A stretch of DNA of 17,059 nucleotides from Acanthamoeba castellanii str. Neff (Eukaryota; Discosea; Longamoebia; Acanthamoebidae). The DNA lies in assembly GCF_000313135.1 (NCBI RefSeq), contig NW_004457490.1:43323-60381 (forward strand). The letters are read 5' to 3'. Made by a program: the position numbers and the translations under genes. Below the pieces are notes generated by a model. That model saw only the letters and a list, made by a program, of their open reading frames with translations. It was not told where the DNA came from and searched no databases. Of this stretch, positions 9,150 to 17,059 are shown in pieces; within the stretch, counting starts at the first letter, position 1; each line of letters opens with the position of its first letter.

Positions 9150-9301
9150 TTCTCCTTCGCCACCTCCCGTCCAGCACCCCCCTCGATGCAGTATCAACAT
9201 GTTCATACCATTCATACCACAACTTAACATTATCAAACATACTGAAGAAATTTTTTTGATTAGACAGTGTAGAAGGGGTTGGTATATACATGAAGAGAGG
9301 C
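9150..9301. other. Convergent 3' spacer between genes B and C
   Basis: Only 152 bp separate the TGA of the Frizzled-like gene (9147-9149) from the TAG of the RhoGEF gene (9304-9302). AT-rich around 9220-9265, including a run of seven T at 9251-9257. It must hold both 3' ends. No canonical AATAAA is seen on either strand. Confidence 0.5.
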
Positions 9302-12300
9302 CTAGGCCATGTCGACGACGTAGTTGGCCGGGAAGAGACCTCGTCGCTTTGTTGCAACGAGCTCGCCTTCCCACCAACCCGAATCCGACCTGTGCGTTCG
9401 CGTGTGCGATGTGTGTGCGTGCAGAGTGTGCGGTGCGTGTCAGCGAGGCCACGATGGAGAACAGTCGCAGAGAGACGTTATACCTCTGATGAACGATGAT
9501 GACCTCATCGAAGACTAGGTCCAGTTCGTCGTCACGCTGCGCCTGGTACTCGAAGGCCACTCGTGCGCGACCTCCGCCACCGGCGGCCGGTGACGAAGCC
9601 GCGCCCACGGGCTTTGCGTCGGGTTGGCCGCGCGGCGTGAATAGCGGGTCGCCCGCCGCGTCAGCCACCTCCACATACACGCCCTGCACCAGGCCCACCT
9701 GCCCCTGCCGCTTGGCTGCCCCCGCCCCGCACCACGCGATGAGAACTTCGCACACGCGTGCGTGTGCGTGTCGTGTCGTGTCGTCTCACTTACCGAGGTA
9801 CCACGGCTTCTCGTCGCAGTTCTCGTTCATCTCGACGGTGAGAGTGTCCCCCACGCTGCTCTCCAGCTCGTACTTGAACTTGGGTGCGTACCCATGTACG
9901 ATTCTCGCCTGCGCGCGCGGTGGTGACGTGTCGTGTCAGCACCGATCTACGGTGCGTGGTGGCGGGTGGCTGGAAAAGACCTTCTTTTCGGTGCCCCGCG
10001 GGCACTGGGCGACGATGCGGGCCTTGAGCTGGGTGCTCTCCTGCTCGGCCTGCGCGAGCAGCGCCCGGTACCGCTCGACCTCGGCCTTCTTCACCGCCAG
10101 CTGGTGGTACAGCTCGCACCGGACCAACAGCGGCTCGGGCGGCGGCGGTCCCCCCGAGCTCTTGAACAGCGCGAGCTGTGTGCGACGTGTGCGTGCGGTG
10201 GCGTGAGTGCGTGTGCGGTCTGAGAACTATGTGAGGAATTTTTCGCACCTTGCCTAGACCGCTGCCTTGTTGGATGAGCTTCTTCTCCCGCGGCGAAGGC
10301 GGAGGCGCCCCTCGGGCCGGTGGTGAGGGCAGCGGGGTGCTGCCGACGATCGGCAGGTCCAAGATGGGCGGCGGAATGGCCGCCATCGCCAGCGTCGCCA
10401 TCAGCGGCAGCGGCGACGTCGGTCCAGATGCAGCCGCGGCCGAGGCCGGTGGTGGCAAGGGCAGCGGCGGCAGCGCCGATGGCGCCGACGACGGCGACGG
10501 CGACGACTTGGAGAGCGCGCAGTCCCTGACGGGGCGCCTGGGCCTGCTATTGTTGTGGCTGTTGCTGCCAGTGGTCGTGGTGGTGCTTGCGGTGCTTGCG
10601 GTGACGGCCGTGACGTTGCTGGTTTGCTGTCGCAGGTTGGCGCAGGCCGATGGGGCCACCATCGCACTGTTGGACGAGGCCGACAGCTGGTGGCTGCGCC
10701 CCGCCGCGGGGCTGGTGGTTGTGGTGGCGCTGCGGGCCTCGGCCGCCATGGCGAGCACCGAGGGCGACCCGGGCGCCGAGTGCGTGGAGGGCGACGACAG
10801 GGGGCTGGACTTGAGCGAGGGCGCCGCGGCACCGGAGGCGGGCGCGGAGCGGGCAAGGGGCGACCCCCCGGCGGGGAGCGTGTGCGCGGTGGTGGTGGCA
10901 GTGGGCAAGTCGGGCAACGGGCCGCGGGTGCGGAGCGCGGACTGGAGCTGGGTCGACAGGCCACGCGTGAAGTTAAGATGCGCATCCGTCGGCATCGGCC
11001 CATCTACACAGACGCGCGTCACTTCAGTTAACAACCACCACCACCGCACAGCATCACCGCACACGACACGACACGCACTCAGTTTGTCCTTGATTCCTGC
11101 GCGCTCGATTCGGTCGCGTTCCTTGCCGCTGAAGGATTTCGCCTGCACCGAGGCCAGCATCTTGCTACTGTCGAGCAGCGACGACCGCCGGCTGATGATC
11201 CCGCCGCCGCCGCCGCCAGCAGCCGCAGCGGCGGCCGACTTCTTGTCCTCCCGGTCCTTCTCCTTGCGCTCGCGGCCCTCCTTGCTCTTCTTCTCCTTTT
11301 CCTCGCGGCCCTTCTTCTCCTTCTCCTTCCGCTCCTCGCGGTCCTTCTCCTTCTTCTCCTTCCGCTCGTCCCGGAGGCCCTTCCTCTCCCGGCCCGACGG
11401 CTCGTCGCCCGCCGGGCACTCCTTCGGGGCCAGCAGGTTCGCAATCGCCGCAAAGCCCGACGCCTTGGAGGGGAAAAAAACAATATATAGAAAAAATGTT
11501 AACCACCATCGCACACGCACACCGCACCGCACACACCGCACACAGGAGAGGGGAGGAAGGAACCTTGGCGATGGCAAGGGGCGAGTAGCGCGGGTCGGAG
11601 CACCGGGTGCTGTCCGCGTTGAACTCGTCGACCAGGATCCGCACGATCTCCATGTGTCCCTTCTTCGCCGCAAAGTAGAGCAGCCTGTGCGGTCATCATG
11701 GGACCGCACGCGTGTTCACATGAATCGTGCGTCGTGTGTTGTAAGTGTCGTGTGTGTTGCGTCGTGTCGTGCGTGTGTCGTGTTCATGAATGGCAGACGC
11801 ACGTTCGACCCTTGGCGTCAAAGGTGTTGACGGCAGTCGGCTGCGCTGTCAAAAGCTGCCGGAGCTTGGCCGCGTCGTTCGATTTACAGGCCTGAGCCAC
11901 CGGCATCGATTCTACGTAGATCACGCACCGAGCCAACAAAAAAGATTACAAAAATGTTGTCCATGTTTGTGACAGTATGTGGCATGTGTTGACTGACGTA
12001 TTTCTATATTAATATATATACATATCTACGACGTACCCGCGGTTTTTCTTTTGCTGTCGGTGTAGAGCTTGCTCTGGGCGTCGATGTCCTCGCTCCACTG
12101 GCGCATCTCGTCGACGTCCTTGGCATAGAAGATCACCGTCACCCCCTCCTTCGATCGGATCAGCACCTGCAGATGGAAGTCCGCCAGCGCACTCGCACCG
12201 GGCGAAGTATCTCTGTTCCCAGGTTTCAGCAATTTCTCATTAGCTCTGGCCGTGTGTGTTGTGCGTGTGCGTGTGCGTCTGCGGTGAGACATGCTGCCGT

Positions 12301-14007
12301 TACCCGACGTTGATGATTGTAGGGATGGAGACCGGCCCGACGGAGCGCACGGTGGCTTCGAACAGGCTGATCATGGCCAGGAAGGTGAGCTGCTCGCCGC
12401 GCTCGCCGGCGGCCTCAGCCAGCAGCAGCGCGTCGTTGAACAGGACCACGAGGCACGGGACCTGCTGTCCGCGTATCGTCTTTCGCACCGTCCCCTCCTT
12501 CACAATGATACGACTCGGCTTGACCAGGCTCGCCAACTGTGACCAATGTTCATCAATTAGCCAAAGCACTTTGTGTCGTGTCGTGTCGTTGGTCGTGTCG
12601 TGTCGTGTCGTGTCGTTGGTCGTGTCGTTGGTCGTGTCGTTGGTCGTGTCGTGTCGTGTCGTATGAGTCATGGGCGTGCCTTGTCTTTCTTCTTGGCCAG
12701 TGCATCGCACTGTAGGTTGCAATGCAGCTGCCACAGCCGCTGGCGGTTCTCGAGTCGGCTCTTCGTGTCATTTACATACTGCGCGACTTCGGTGATCACC
12801 TTCTTGGCTTCCTGTAATCAATTGAAAGAAAAACAATGCTGAGCGCCAACAATACCTTACAGGCCGCGGGAAGAGGGAAGTGGGTCCAACATACATTAAG
12901 GTCGGCGAAGTCCACATGCGTGTCGTCCGTGTATTTGATCATCTCCCTCAGTAGCAGCTCATATCGAGGAATTCGTTGCACTGCAACAGTGTTAGGAACA
13001 TGTCAAATATGAATTTCTTATTCTCTACATGTTGATCTACGTACCGGGCAGGATGAGCAGTTGCGACAGGTACCAGTCGCCTCGCACCTCTTCCGTGGGT
13101 CCTTTCCGCGACTGGAAGAAGGGCACAAACTTCTTGTTCTGTTGGAGGCCGCTCAGGAACTTGACGGTCGACTCGTAGTTGTTGACATAGGCCGTGTAGA
13201 CTTTGAGGCAAGGCGCCTGTCGAGTTCGATCTGTTAACACACGACACTCACGACACACAACACGCGCTGATGGCACTACACACGCGACACAAGACACAGG
13301 GAAGAGGTGGTACGATGTTGAGGAGCACATCGCCCACTTTGGAGTTCTCGCTTTGCCAGTCGACAATCCGGGTCTGCAGCTGCATGAGGAGGTCCTCGTG
13401 GAGCTTGCAGATGATATTTACACCGGAGAAGCTCATCGTGAGCTCCTTGCCCGACACGTCCGGGTGTTCCTTCAGCAGCTGGGTCAGCGGGACCAGGTAT
13501 TCCTGATACCACCGCCAAACCCACACAATGTTTACAGATATTTGACAAATGTTAAAGGTCAGTTTGTTGTTTTCTTCCATTATGATATATATTTCGTACA
13601 ACTATATTGATTTACTGGTGTAGGTACTCAGCCAAACTGGAGAGGGGGGACGTACCGTGAGGAGGTATCGCAAGTTGTCGACGTAGGTACGCTCCGTGGA
13701 GTGGAGCTCCTCTGCAATCCTCTTGCGCGTGTTGTGCTTTTGTGCTGGAGGAAGAAAGGGAGTAGAGATTAGCAAGTCCACGTTCGTAGAAGAGGAGGAA
13801 GAGGAAGAAGAGGAACAAGAAAAGACCACACATGGGTCAAGTACCTTCAGGACCGCTGCGGGGGCTGGTCGAAGCTTCTGGTTTGATGTCGCCCGTGGAG
13901 GAACGTACTCCTCCCTCCATACTTCGGGGAGGCGAGACCCCGCCAACGTTGTCGTTGCTTTTGTTGTTGCCGGGGAGACGATGCTCACCCACGCTCGGAC
14001 CCTCCAT
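9302..14007 (-). CDS. RhoGEF (DH-PH) with ankyrin-like repeats and two C-terminal SH3 domains
   Basis: Exons (minus): 14007-13845, 13744-13656, 13502-13314, 13216-13045, 12980-12895, 12811-12680, 12536-12304, 12212-12037, 11911-11803, 11684-11564, 11463-11079, 11003-10249, 10175-9981, 9908-9794, 9715-9484, 9389-9302; 1,079 residues with phase closed. An in-frame TGA at 14016-14014 supports the ATG at 14007. The DH domain (about 59-270) has RKRIAEELHSTERTYVDNL and the signature LPVQRIPRYELLL. The PH domain (about 278-410) ends EMRQWSEDI. Ankyrin-like repeats follow (416-505; GRTLLYFAAKKGHMEIVRIL). Next come a Lys/Glu-rich segment, Ala/Gly runs, a 250-residue Ser/Pro/Thr region and a short coiled coil (about 890-925). 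SH3-1 (936-990) has FKYELESSVGDTLTV and SH3-2 (1023-1079) has GWWEGEL and GLFPANYV. It should activate a Rho/Rac-type GTPase at membrane or cytoskeletal sites. The donor at 9980 (GTCTTT) is weak; 9950 is an in-frame alternative. Confidence 0.88.
11033..11076. repeat. CACCGCACACGACACGACACG repeat in RhoGEF intron 11
   Basis: CACC/CACGACACG units just inside the donor of intron 11078-11004, oriented with CACGAC on the plus strand. Confidence 0.65.
11725..11785. repeat. TCGTGTGTTGTAAGTGTCGTG repeat in RhoGEF intron 9
   Basis: Imperfect GTCGTGTGT units fill the intron 11802-11685 that splits the ankyrin-like region. Confidence 0.7.
12537..12679 (-). other. Probable GC-AG intron between DH and PH coding regions
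   Basis: Exon 6 ends in AAG at 12680 and is followed by GCACGC, with no in-phase GT nearby. The acceptor ...GTCACAG at 12537 opens the PH exon in phase 0. Using the nearest GT (GTGCGA at about 12709) would need a different acceptor inside the PH exon and would remove about ten residues. Most of the 143 nt is a GACACGACACGACCAAC-type repeat. Confidence 0.55.
12571..12663. repeat. TCGTGTCGTGTCGTTGG tandem array in the GC-AG intron
   Basis: The cleanest array in the window: about 93 bp of GTGTC units in which a GTTGGTC variant recurs at intervals, giving a higher-order period of about 15-30 bp. It occupies most of the intron between the DH and PH exons. Confidence 0.85.
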
Positions 14008-14257
14008 CTCGCCTCAAGACGGCGTTCGAGATCTGGTGTGAATACCAAATAAAACAGAAAATGGAAATAGAAATAGAAAAAACATCAAGTCTAAATAAGG
14101 ATAGGCATGTACCAAGAAAGGCATATTGAATCTGGCAGTTTGTCAGCTGGTCGGGAGCCGAAGGCGTTAGCGAGCACACGACACGCACACAACTCGGAAG
14201 CAAACGAAGTCGGAGGAGCGAAAAGAAAGGTTGGATTGTTGAAAGAAGAGAACGCGC
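14008..14257 (-). promoter_or_regulatory. Spacer between RPP40 stop and RhoGEF start
   Basis: 250 bp head-to-tail spacer. The part nearest the RhoGEF ATG is pyrimidine-rich on the coding strand, with repeated TCTATT-type units (about 14045-14100). It should hold the RPP40 3' end and the RhoGEF promoter. A CGTGTCGTGTGC stretch near 14170-14190 resembles the intronic repeats, so a 5'-UTR intron is possible. Confidence 0.4.
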
Positions 14258-16642
14258 TCAAGCTGAATAGGTGTCGTTCTTGCCCGTGGCAACGAACAAC
14301 CAATACTGGTCGTTCGGCAACACCAGAAACGTGTAGTCGTTCTCACCCCCTGGTGGCACGTCGCCAGCTCCATGTTCGTTCCTCCCCCTGCACACAGCAC
14401 AGCACACATGACACACACACACACACACCACACCACACACACAGCACACAGCACACAGCACAACACAGGAGCAAGAAGGATTCAACAAATGGCTAAGACG
14501 GTAGATCGACCAGAGAGGGGTGTACCATGACAACGGAGCATCTTCGAATCCGGTCACCATCACCGCCGCCCAGGGAACAGTTTTGTTCGCCACCTGCACA
14601 CGGTGAGTGCAGGGCATCAGATCCCGCAGTGCTTTCGGCGTGCGTGCGTGCGTGGACTAGTGGCTGTGTCGTCCGTACCAACTTTCGCGCCTTCGTGAGC
14701 AGGTCGTCGATGAACGCACACGGGATGAGGCCGCTCCACTGATAGTGCATGACCTTGGCGGCTCTGTGAAATCGGTCGAGCGACAGGAACGAGTAGGCCT
14801 GCTCCCTCGTCAACGATGATGCCAGTCCCCTGCAGACGGCCACAGGCCAGAGTCACGCACGCTGTGTGGTGAGCCGCGCGTGTCGACTGAAGACAGTATA
14901 CAGTCAAGCCAAGCCGGAGAGCGCACCATGAAGCCTTGATGGCGAAGTGGCCGAGGTACTCGAACATATCGTGCAGGAAGGCGCGGGCCTCGTCGCTTCG
15001 TCTGCGACGGTTTGTTCTTCTTGCCCTTTGGACCCTGCAGCTGCATCTTCTTCATCACCTTCTCGATCTGGTCCATCTCCTTCCGCTTGCTGCCATCCTC
15101 GTCGTCGTCATCACCACTATCCTCGTCGTCGTCGTCAACTTCGATCTTGATCTGCATGACGTCGTCTTTATCGCCCATCTTTCCTTTCGCTTTCTCCTTT
15201 CCTTTCGCCGGCTTGGGCTTGGGCTTGTCGGCCGCCCGCGCCTCCGCAGCCGCACCGGCGGTGAAGAGGTCGGCGAGCAGGGCTTCGTCGATGATCGGCA
15301 CGTTCATGTCCTTCAGCAGCCGGCTGGCCTCCTTGAATGCGAGCGGCTTGGACTTGACCGCTCGGGCAAACTCCATCTTCTTCGTCTTACCGCCTGCAGA
15401 CCGTGACAGTTAGATTATTAATTAATTTCCTAATTTATTCTATATTATTGTTTGTTGTTTATTAATTTGTTAAAAATTATATGAATAATGGTGCTTGCGG
15501 GAGGGCACACGGTACCAACAGACCAGAAGGCCAGCAGTTCAACGTCGCTCAGTCGCCCGGAAAGACACCAACGCACCCTGAGATGGAAGAGCCATTGAGC
15601 TGTCGAACACACGGCACGCAAGCCGCGGTGCAATGGTAGCACGCACCTTTCATAGAATTTCATGCCCGGTACGAAGTTCGGCGCGCAGAGGTCGATGTGA
15701 ATGTCTAAAGAAAGCAGGAAGCGTAAGGTCTTGTGAAGAGGCTGACATACAGCAGAAGAAGAAGAAGAAGAAGAAGTTGCATCAAAGCTGACGTACTGTA
15801 ACGTTTTGTTGTCTTGAACACACTCTTCTTTCCCTCGAGGCCCAGCTGCTCGTAGGTCTCCTTGTCGACCGAGAGCACAAGGGTCGCCTTACCCTCGCCG
15901 CCTACCCGAGAAAGGGAGGAGAGATGGGTCAGCAAACCTTCGGTGGCCACCGAAGAGACACGGTCACTGGGCTTACCTAGCGGCACGATCGCGGCAACGT
16001 TGTGTCGGTCGATGCCCGTGCCCACACTGATCGCCGTGAACTGACCCGTCTTCATGTACCTGCCAATGTTGTTCAACAGCGCGATTGAGATTTTGTTTTC
16101 GTCAGTGACTGGCGGCAAGGAGAAGAAGGAGGGGCAGAGTGGTGCACACCTGGCGATGAAGTTGGGATGAAGAAGGTCCACCAACTGACACCGGAGCAGG
16201 TAGAAGAAGGGATCGTCGCCATCATCCGGTGCGGTGCCGGAGTGCTGACTGTCCCAGTAGCGCGCCTGTGCGCTCCCGGCGTTGAGCCCGGGCGCGAAGG
16301 CGGCGCTGATCTCGGTGAGCGTTGGCTTCTCCTGGCTCGCGTGGGGAACCACCACCGGACATACTACCTCAGCCTGCCCAAGAGATTAAATCGCGTAGAT
16401 GAACATTAGAGATCTATGAATTGAATACAAAGGGCAGTCTGGCAGCGAGCGCAGATGAACGCGAAAGAAGAATGAGCAAGAGGATTTAGGAGGGCGGAAG
16501 ATCCGCAAGATCGAATTCGAACCTTGTAGTTGAACCAATGCGTGTGCACGGTCTGGATGTGTGTTGATCGCGGATGCGCGAAGCTGGACCGCCACACAGT
16601 CAGCCGCGGCCCCTTCATCCGTGGCAATCCGAACGCCTCCAT
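14258..16642 (-). CDS. RPP40: Ribonuclease P/MRP protein subunit Rpp40
   Basis: Exons (minus): 16642-16523, 16373-16150, 16059-15977, 15901-15797, 15704-15647, 15577-15516, 15393-15059, 14988-14927, 14829-14679, 14593-14526, 14387-14258; about 465 residues. Rpp40 is a nuclear/nucleolar protein of the tRNA 5'-processing enzyme RNase P and of RNase MRP. Recognisable blocks in family order: HIQTVHTHWFNYK near the start; LLHPNFIARYMKTG; LVLSVDKETYEQLGLEGK; a short DL block (IHIDLCAPNF) then FYERVRWCLSG; FEYLGHFAI; GLIPCAFIDDLL; and at the end VPWAAVMVTGFEDAPLSW with QYWLF. It exceeds the roughly 360-residue animal protein mainly through a Lys- then Asp/Glu-rich insert (about residues 268-329). 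The intron 15058-14989 (GTGATG donor, purine-rich) is weak: it is needed only because the frame shifts by one there. The ATG at 16642 is 85 bp from the stop of the upstream gene. Confidence 0.87.
14394..14465. repeat. (AC)n-rich repeat in RPP40 intron 10
   Basis: AC/ACAGC units with one ACATGAC break; lies in intron 14525-14388, so the transcript carries a GT-rich run before the final acceptor. Confidence 0.8.
14989..15058 (-). other. Frame change in RPP40: weak 70-nt intron or one-base shift
   Basis: The acidic/Lys-rich frame reads on through PKGKKNKPSQTK, but the following FEYLGHF block is in the frame one base over. A 70-nt intron with GTGATG donor and GACGAG acceptor restores phase exactly. 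It has no pyrimidine tract, so a sequence error or real frameshift is equally possible. Confidence 0.45.
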
Positions 16643-16727
16643 CTTCTGATGTTTGTATTTTTATTTTAGTGCTTTATTCACTATGGAGGAGAAGTAATTT
16701 CCGTGAGTTGAGTTTAATAGGGCTTTA
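16643..16727 (-). promoter_or_regulatory. 85-bp spacer with gene E 3' end and RPP40 promoter
   Basis: The gene E stop codon overlaps an AATAAA-type signal on the minus strand (about 16730-16724), and a second AATAAA lies near 16680-16673. An AT-rich stretch (AAAATAAAAATA, about 16668-16656) precedes the RPP40 ATG and may serve as a TATA-like element. Both functions must fit in 85 bp. Confidence 0.5.
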
Positions 16728-17059
16728 TTATTCGTCGCCAAGCACAGGCCACCACGCGTTTTTCTCGGCCTCGAACTCCTCATACGATGGCAAGCGCACC
16801 TTGAGCTTTGGCTGGCGCGTGAACAGCTCCTCCACCACCCGCATCTGCTCGTCATAGAGCTCGTGGCGGAAGTGGAGGCATGCTGGCGCCGCACCACACC
16901 CACAAGCGTCGTACTTTTTTGAGAGTTTGGTGCACGTCGACCGTAGTTGGTTCAGCGTGCTCAGCTTGAACTTGATGTGCCATGGGTTCACGCACCGTGA
17001 GTGGATTTTGTTGCCCGTGCCTCCTATCAGGCGCCAGAAACATTCACACAGGTGTGATG
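16728..17059 (-). CDS. C-terminal exon of an unrecognised Cys/His-containing protein (5' end outside window)
   Basis: The minus-strand frame is open from the right edge to a TAA at 16728, about 109 residues. It holds LCECFWRLIGG, HSRCVNPWHIKF, STCTKLSKKYDACGCG, CLHFRHELY and ends LPSYEEFEAEKNAWW then a short acidic tail. The spaced cysteines and histidines could bind a metal, and the frame looks genuinely coding (aromatic and charged residues well mixed, no low complexity). I do not recognise the family. A GTGCGT at about 17000-16995 could be a donor, but no convincing acceptor follows, so I keep it as one exon. Confidence 0.6.
   Translation of the reverse strand, partial: SHLCECFWRLIGGTGNKIHSRCVNPWHIKFKLSTLNQLRSTCTKLSKKYDACGCGAAPACLHFRHELYDEQMRVVEELFTRQPKLKVRLPSYEEFEAEKNAWWPVLGDE

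Noticed and set aside
10250..11830. Long plus-strand open frame (526 codons) opposite the RhoGEF gene
   Set aside because: It mirrors the GC-rich low-complexity exons 11 and 12 of the minus-strand RhoGEF, reads straight through several well-supported introns, and shows no domain.
12571..12663. CRISPR-like or satellite array
   Set aside because: The units are 5-15 bp with no unique spacers, lie inside an intron of a eukaryotic gene, and no cas genes are present.
15200..15393. BRCT-like reading of RPP40 exon 7 (SGRLSD...GGK)
   Set aside because: Resemblance to a PARP-type BRCT is short. The flanking exons before and after match Rpp40 blocks in order, so this is the Rpp40 middle region.
1..17059. 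tRNA, rRNA, transposon or virus-derived genes
   Set aside because: No cloverleaf, rRNA-like segment, terminal repeats, transposase/reverse transcriptase motifs or viral genes were found on either strand.

Overview
The window reads as nuclear DNA of a GC-rich, intron-dense, gene-compact protist, most likely an Acanthamoeba-like amoebozoan. This is inferred from short 57-153 nt introns with CAG acceptors, CGTGTCGTGT-type repeats inside introns, tight gene spacing, and Ras/Rho exchange factors with unusual domain mixes. I spliced every model by hand; reading phase closes across all junctions except two flagged places.

Layout from left to right: (A) a minus-strand gene running from 6527 off the left edge, at least 19 exons and about 1,675 residues, joining a RasGEF_N + CDC25-type Ras exchange factor to two tandem XylR_N/V4R sensor modules, then a probable ubiquitin-like domain, a Ser/Thr-rich linker and TPR-like helices; (B) a plus-strand gene at 6987-9149, 9 exons, 533 residues, encoding a single-pass membrane protein with signal peptide, beta-rich ectodomain and a ten-cysteine Frizzled-like domain; (C) a minus-strand gene at 14007-9302, 16 exons, 1,079 residues, encoding a Rho exchange factor with DH, PH, ankyrin-like repeats, long disordered region and two SH3 domains; (D) a minus-strand gene at 16642-14258, 11 exons, about 465 residues, encoding the RNase P/MRP subunit Rpp40; (E) the last exon of an unrecognised Cys/His-containing protein entering from the right edge and stopping at 16728.

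A and B diverge from a 459 bp spacer, B and C converge with 152 bp between stop codons, and C, D and E run head to tail with 250 and 85 bp spacers. Three of the five genes (A, B, C) look like signalling proteins: a receptor-like ectodomain, a Ras activator and a Rho activator. Whether they act together is not shown by the sequence.

The standout is gene A. The XylR_N/V4R pair is the effector-sensing module of bacterial aromatic-responsive activators (XylR, DmpR, MopR). Here it occurs twice downstream of a Ras exchange factor, with the Cys-Glu-Cys-Cys zinc ligands kept in both copies and an intron at the same place and phase in both. This suggests a small-molecule-sensing Ras activator made by domain capture and internal duplication.
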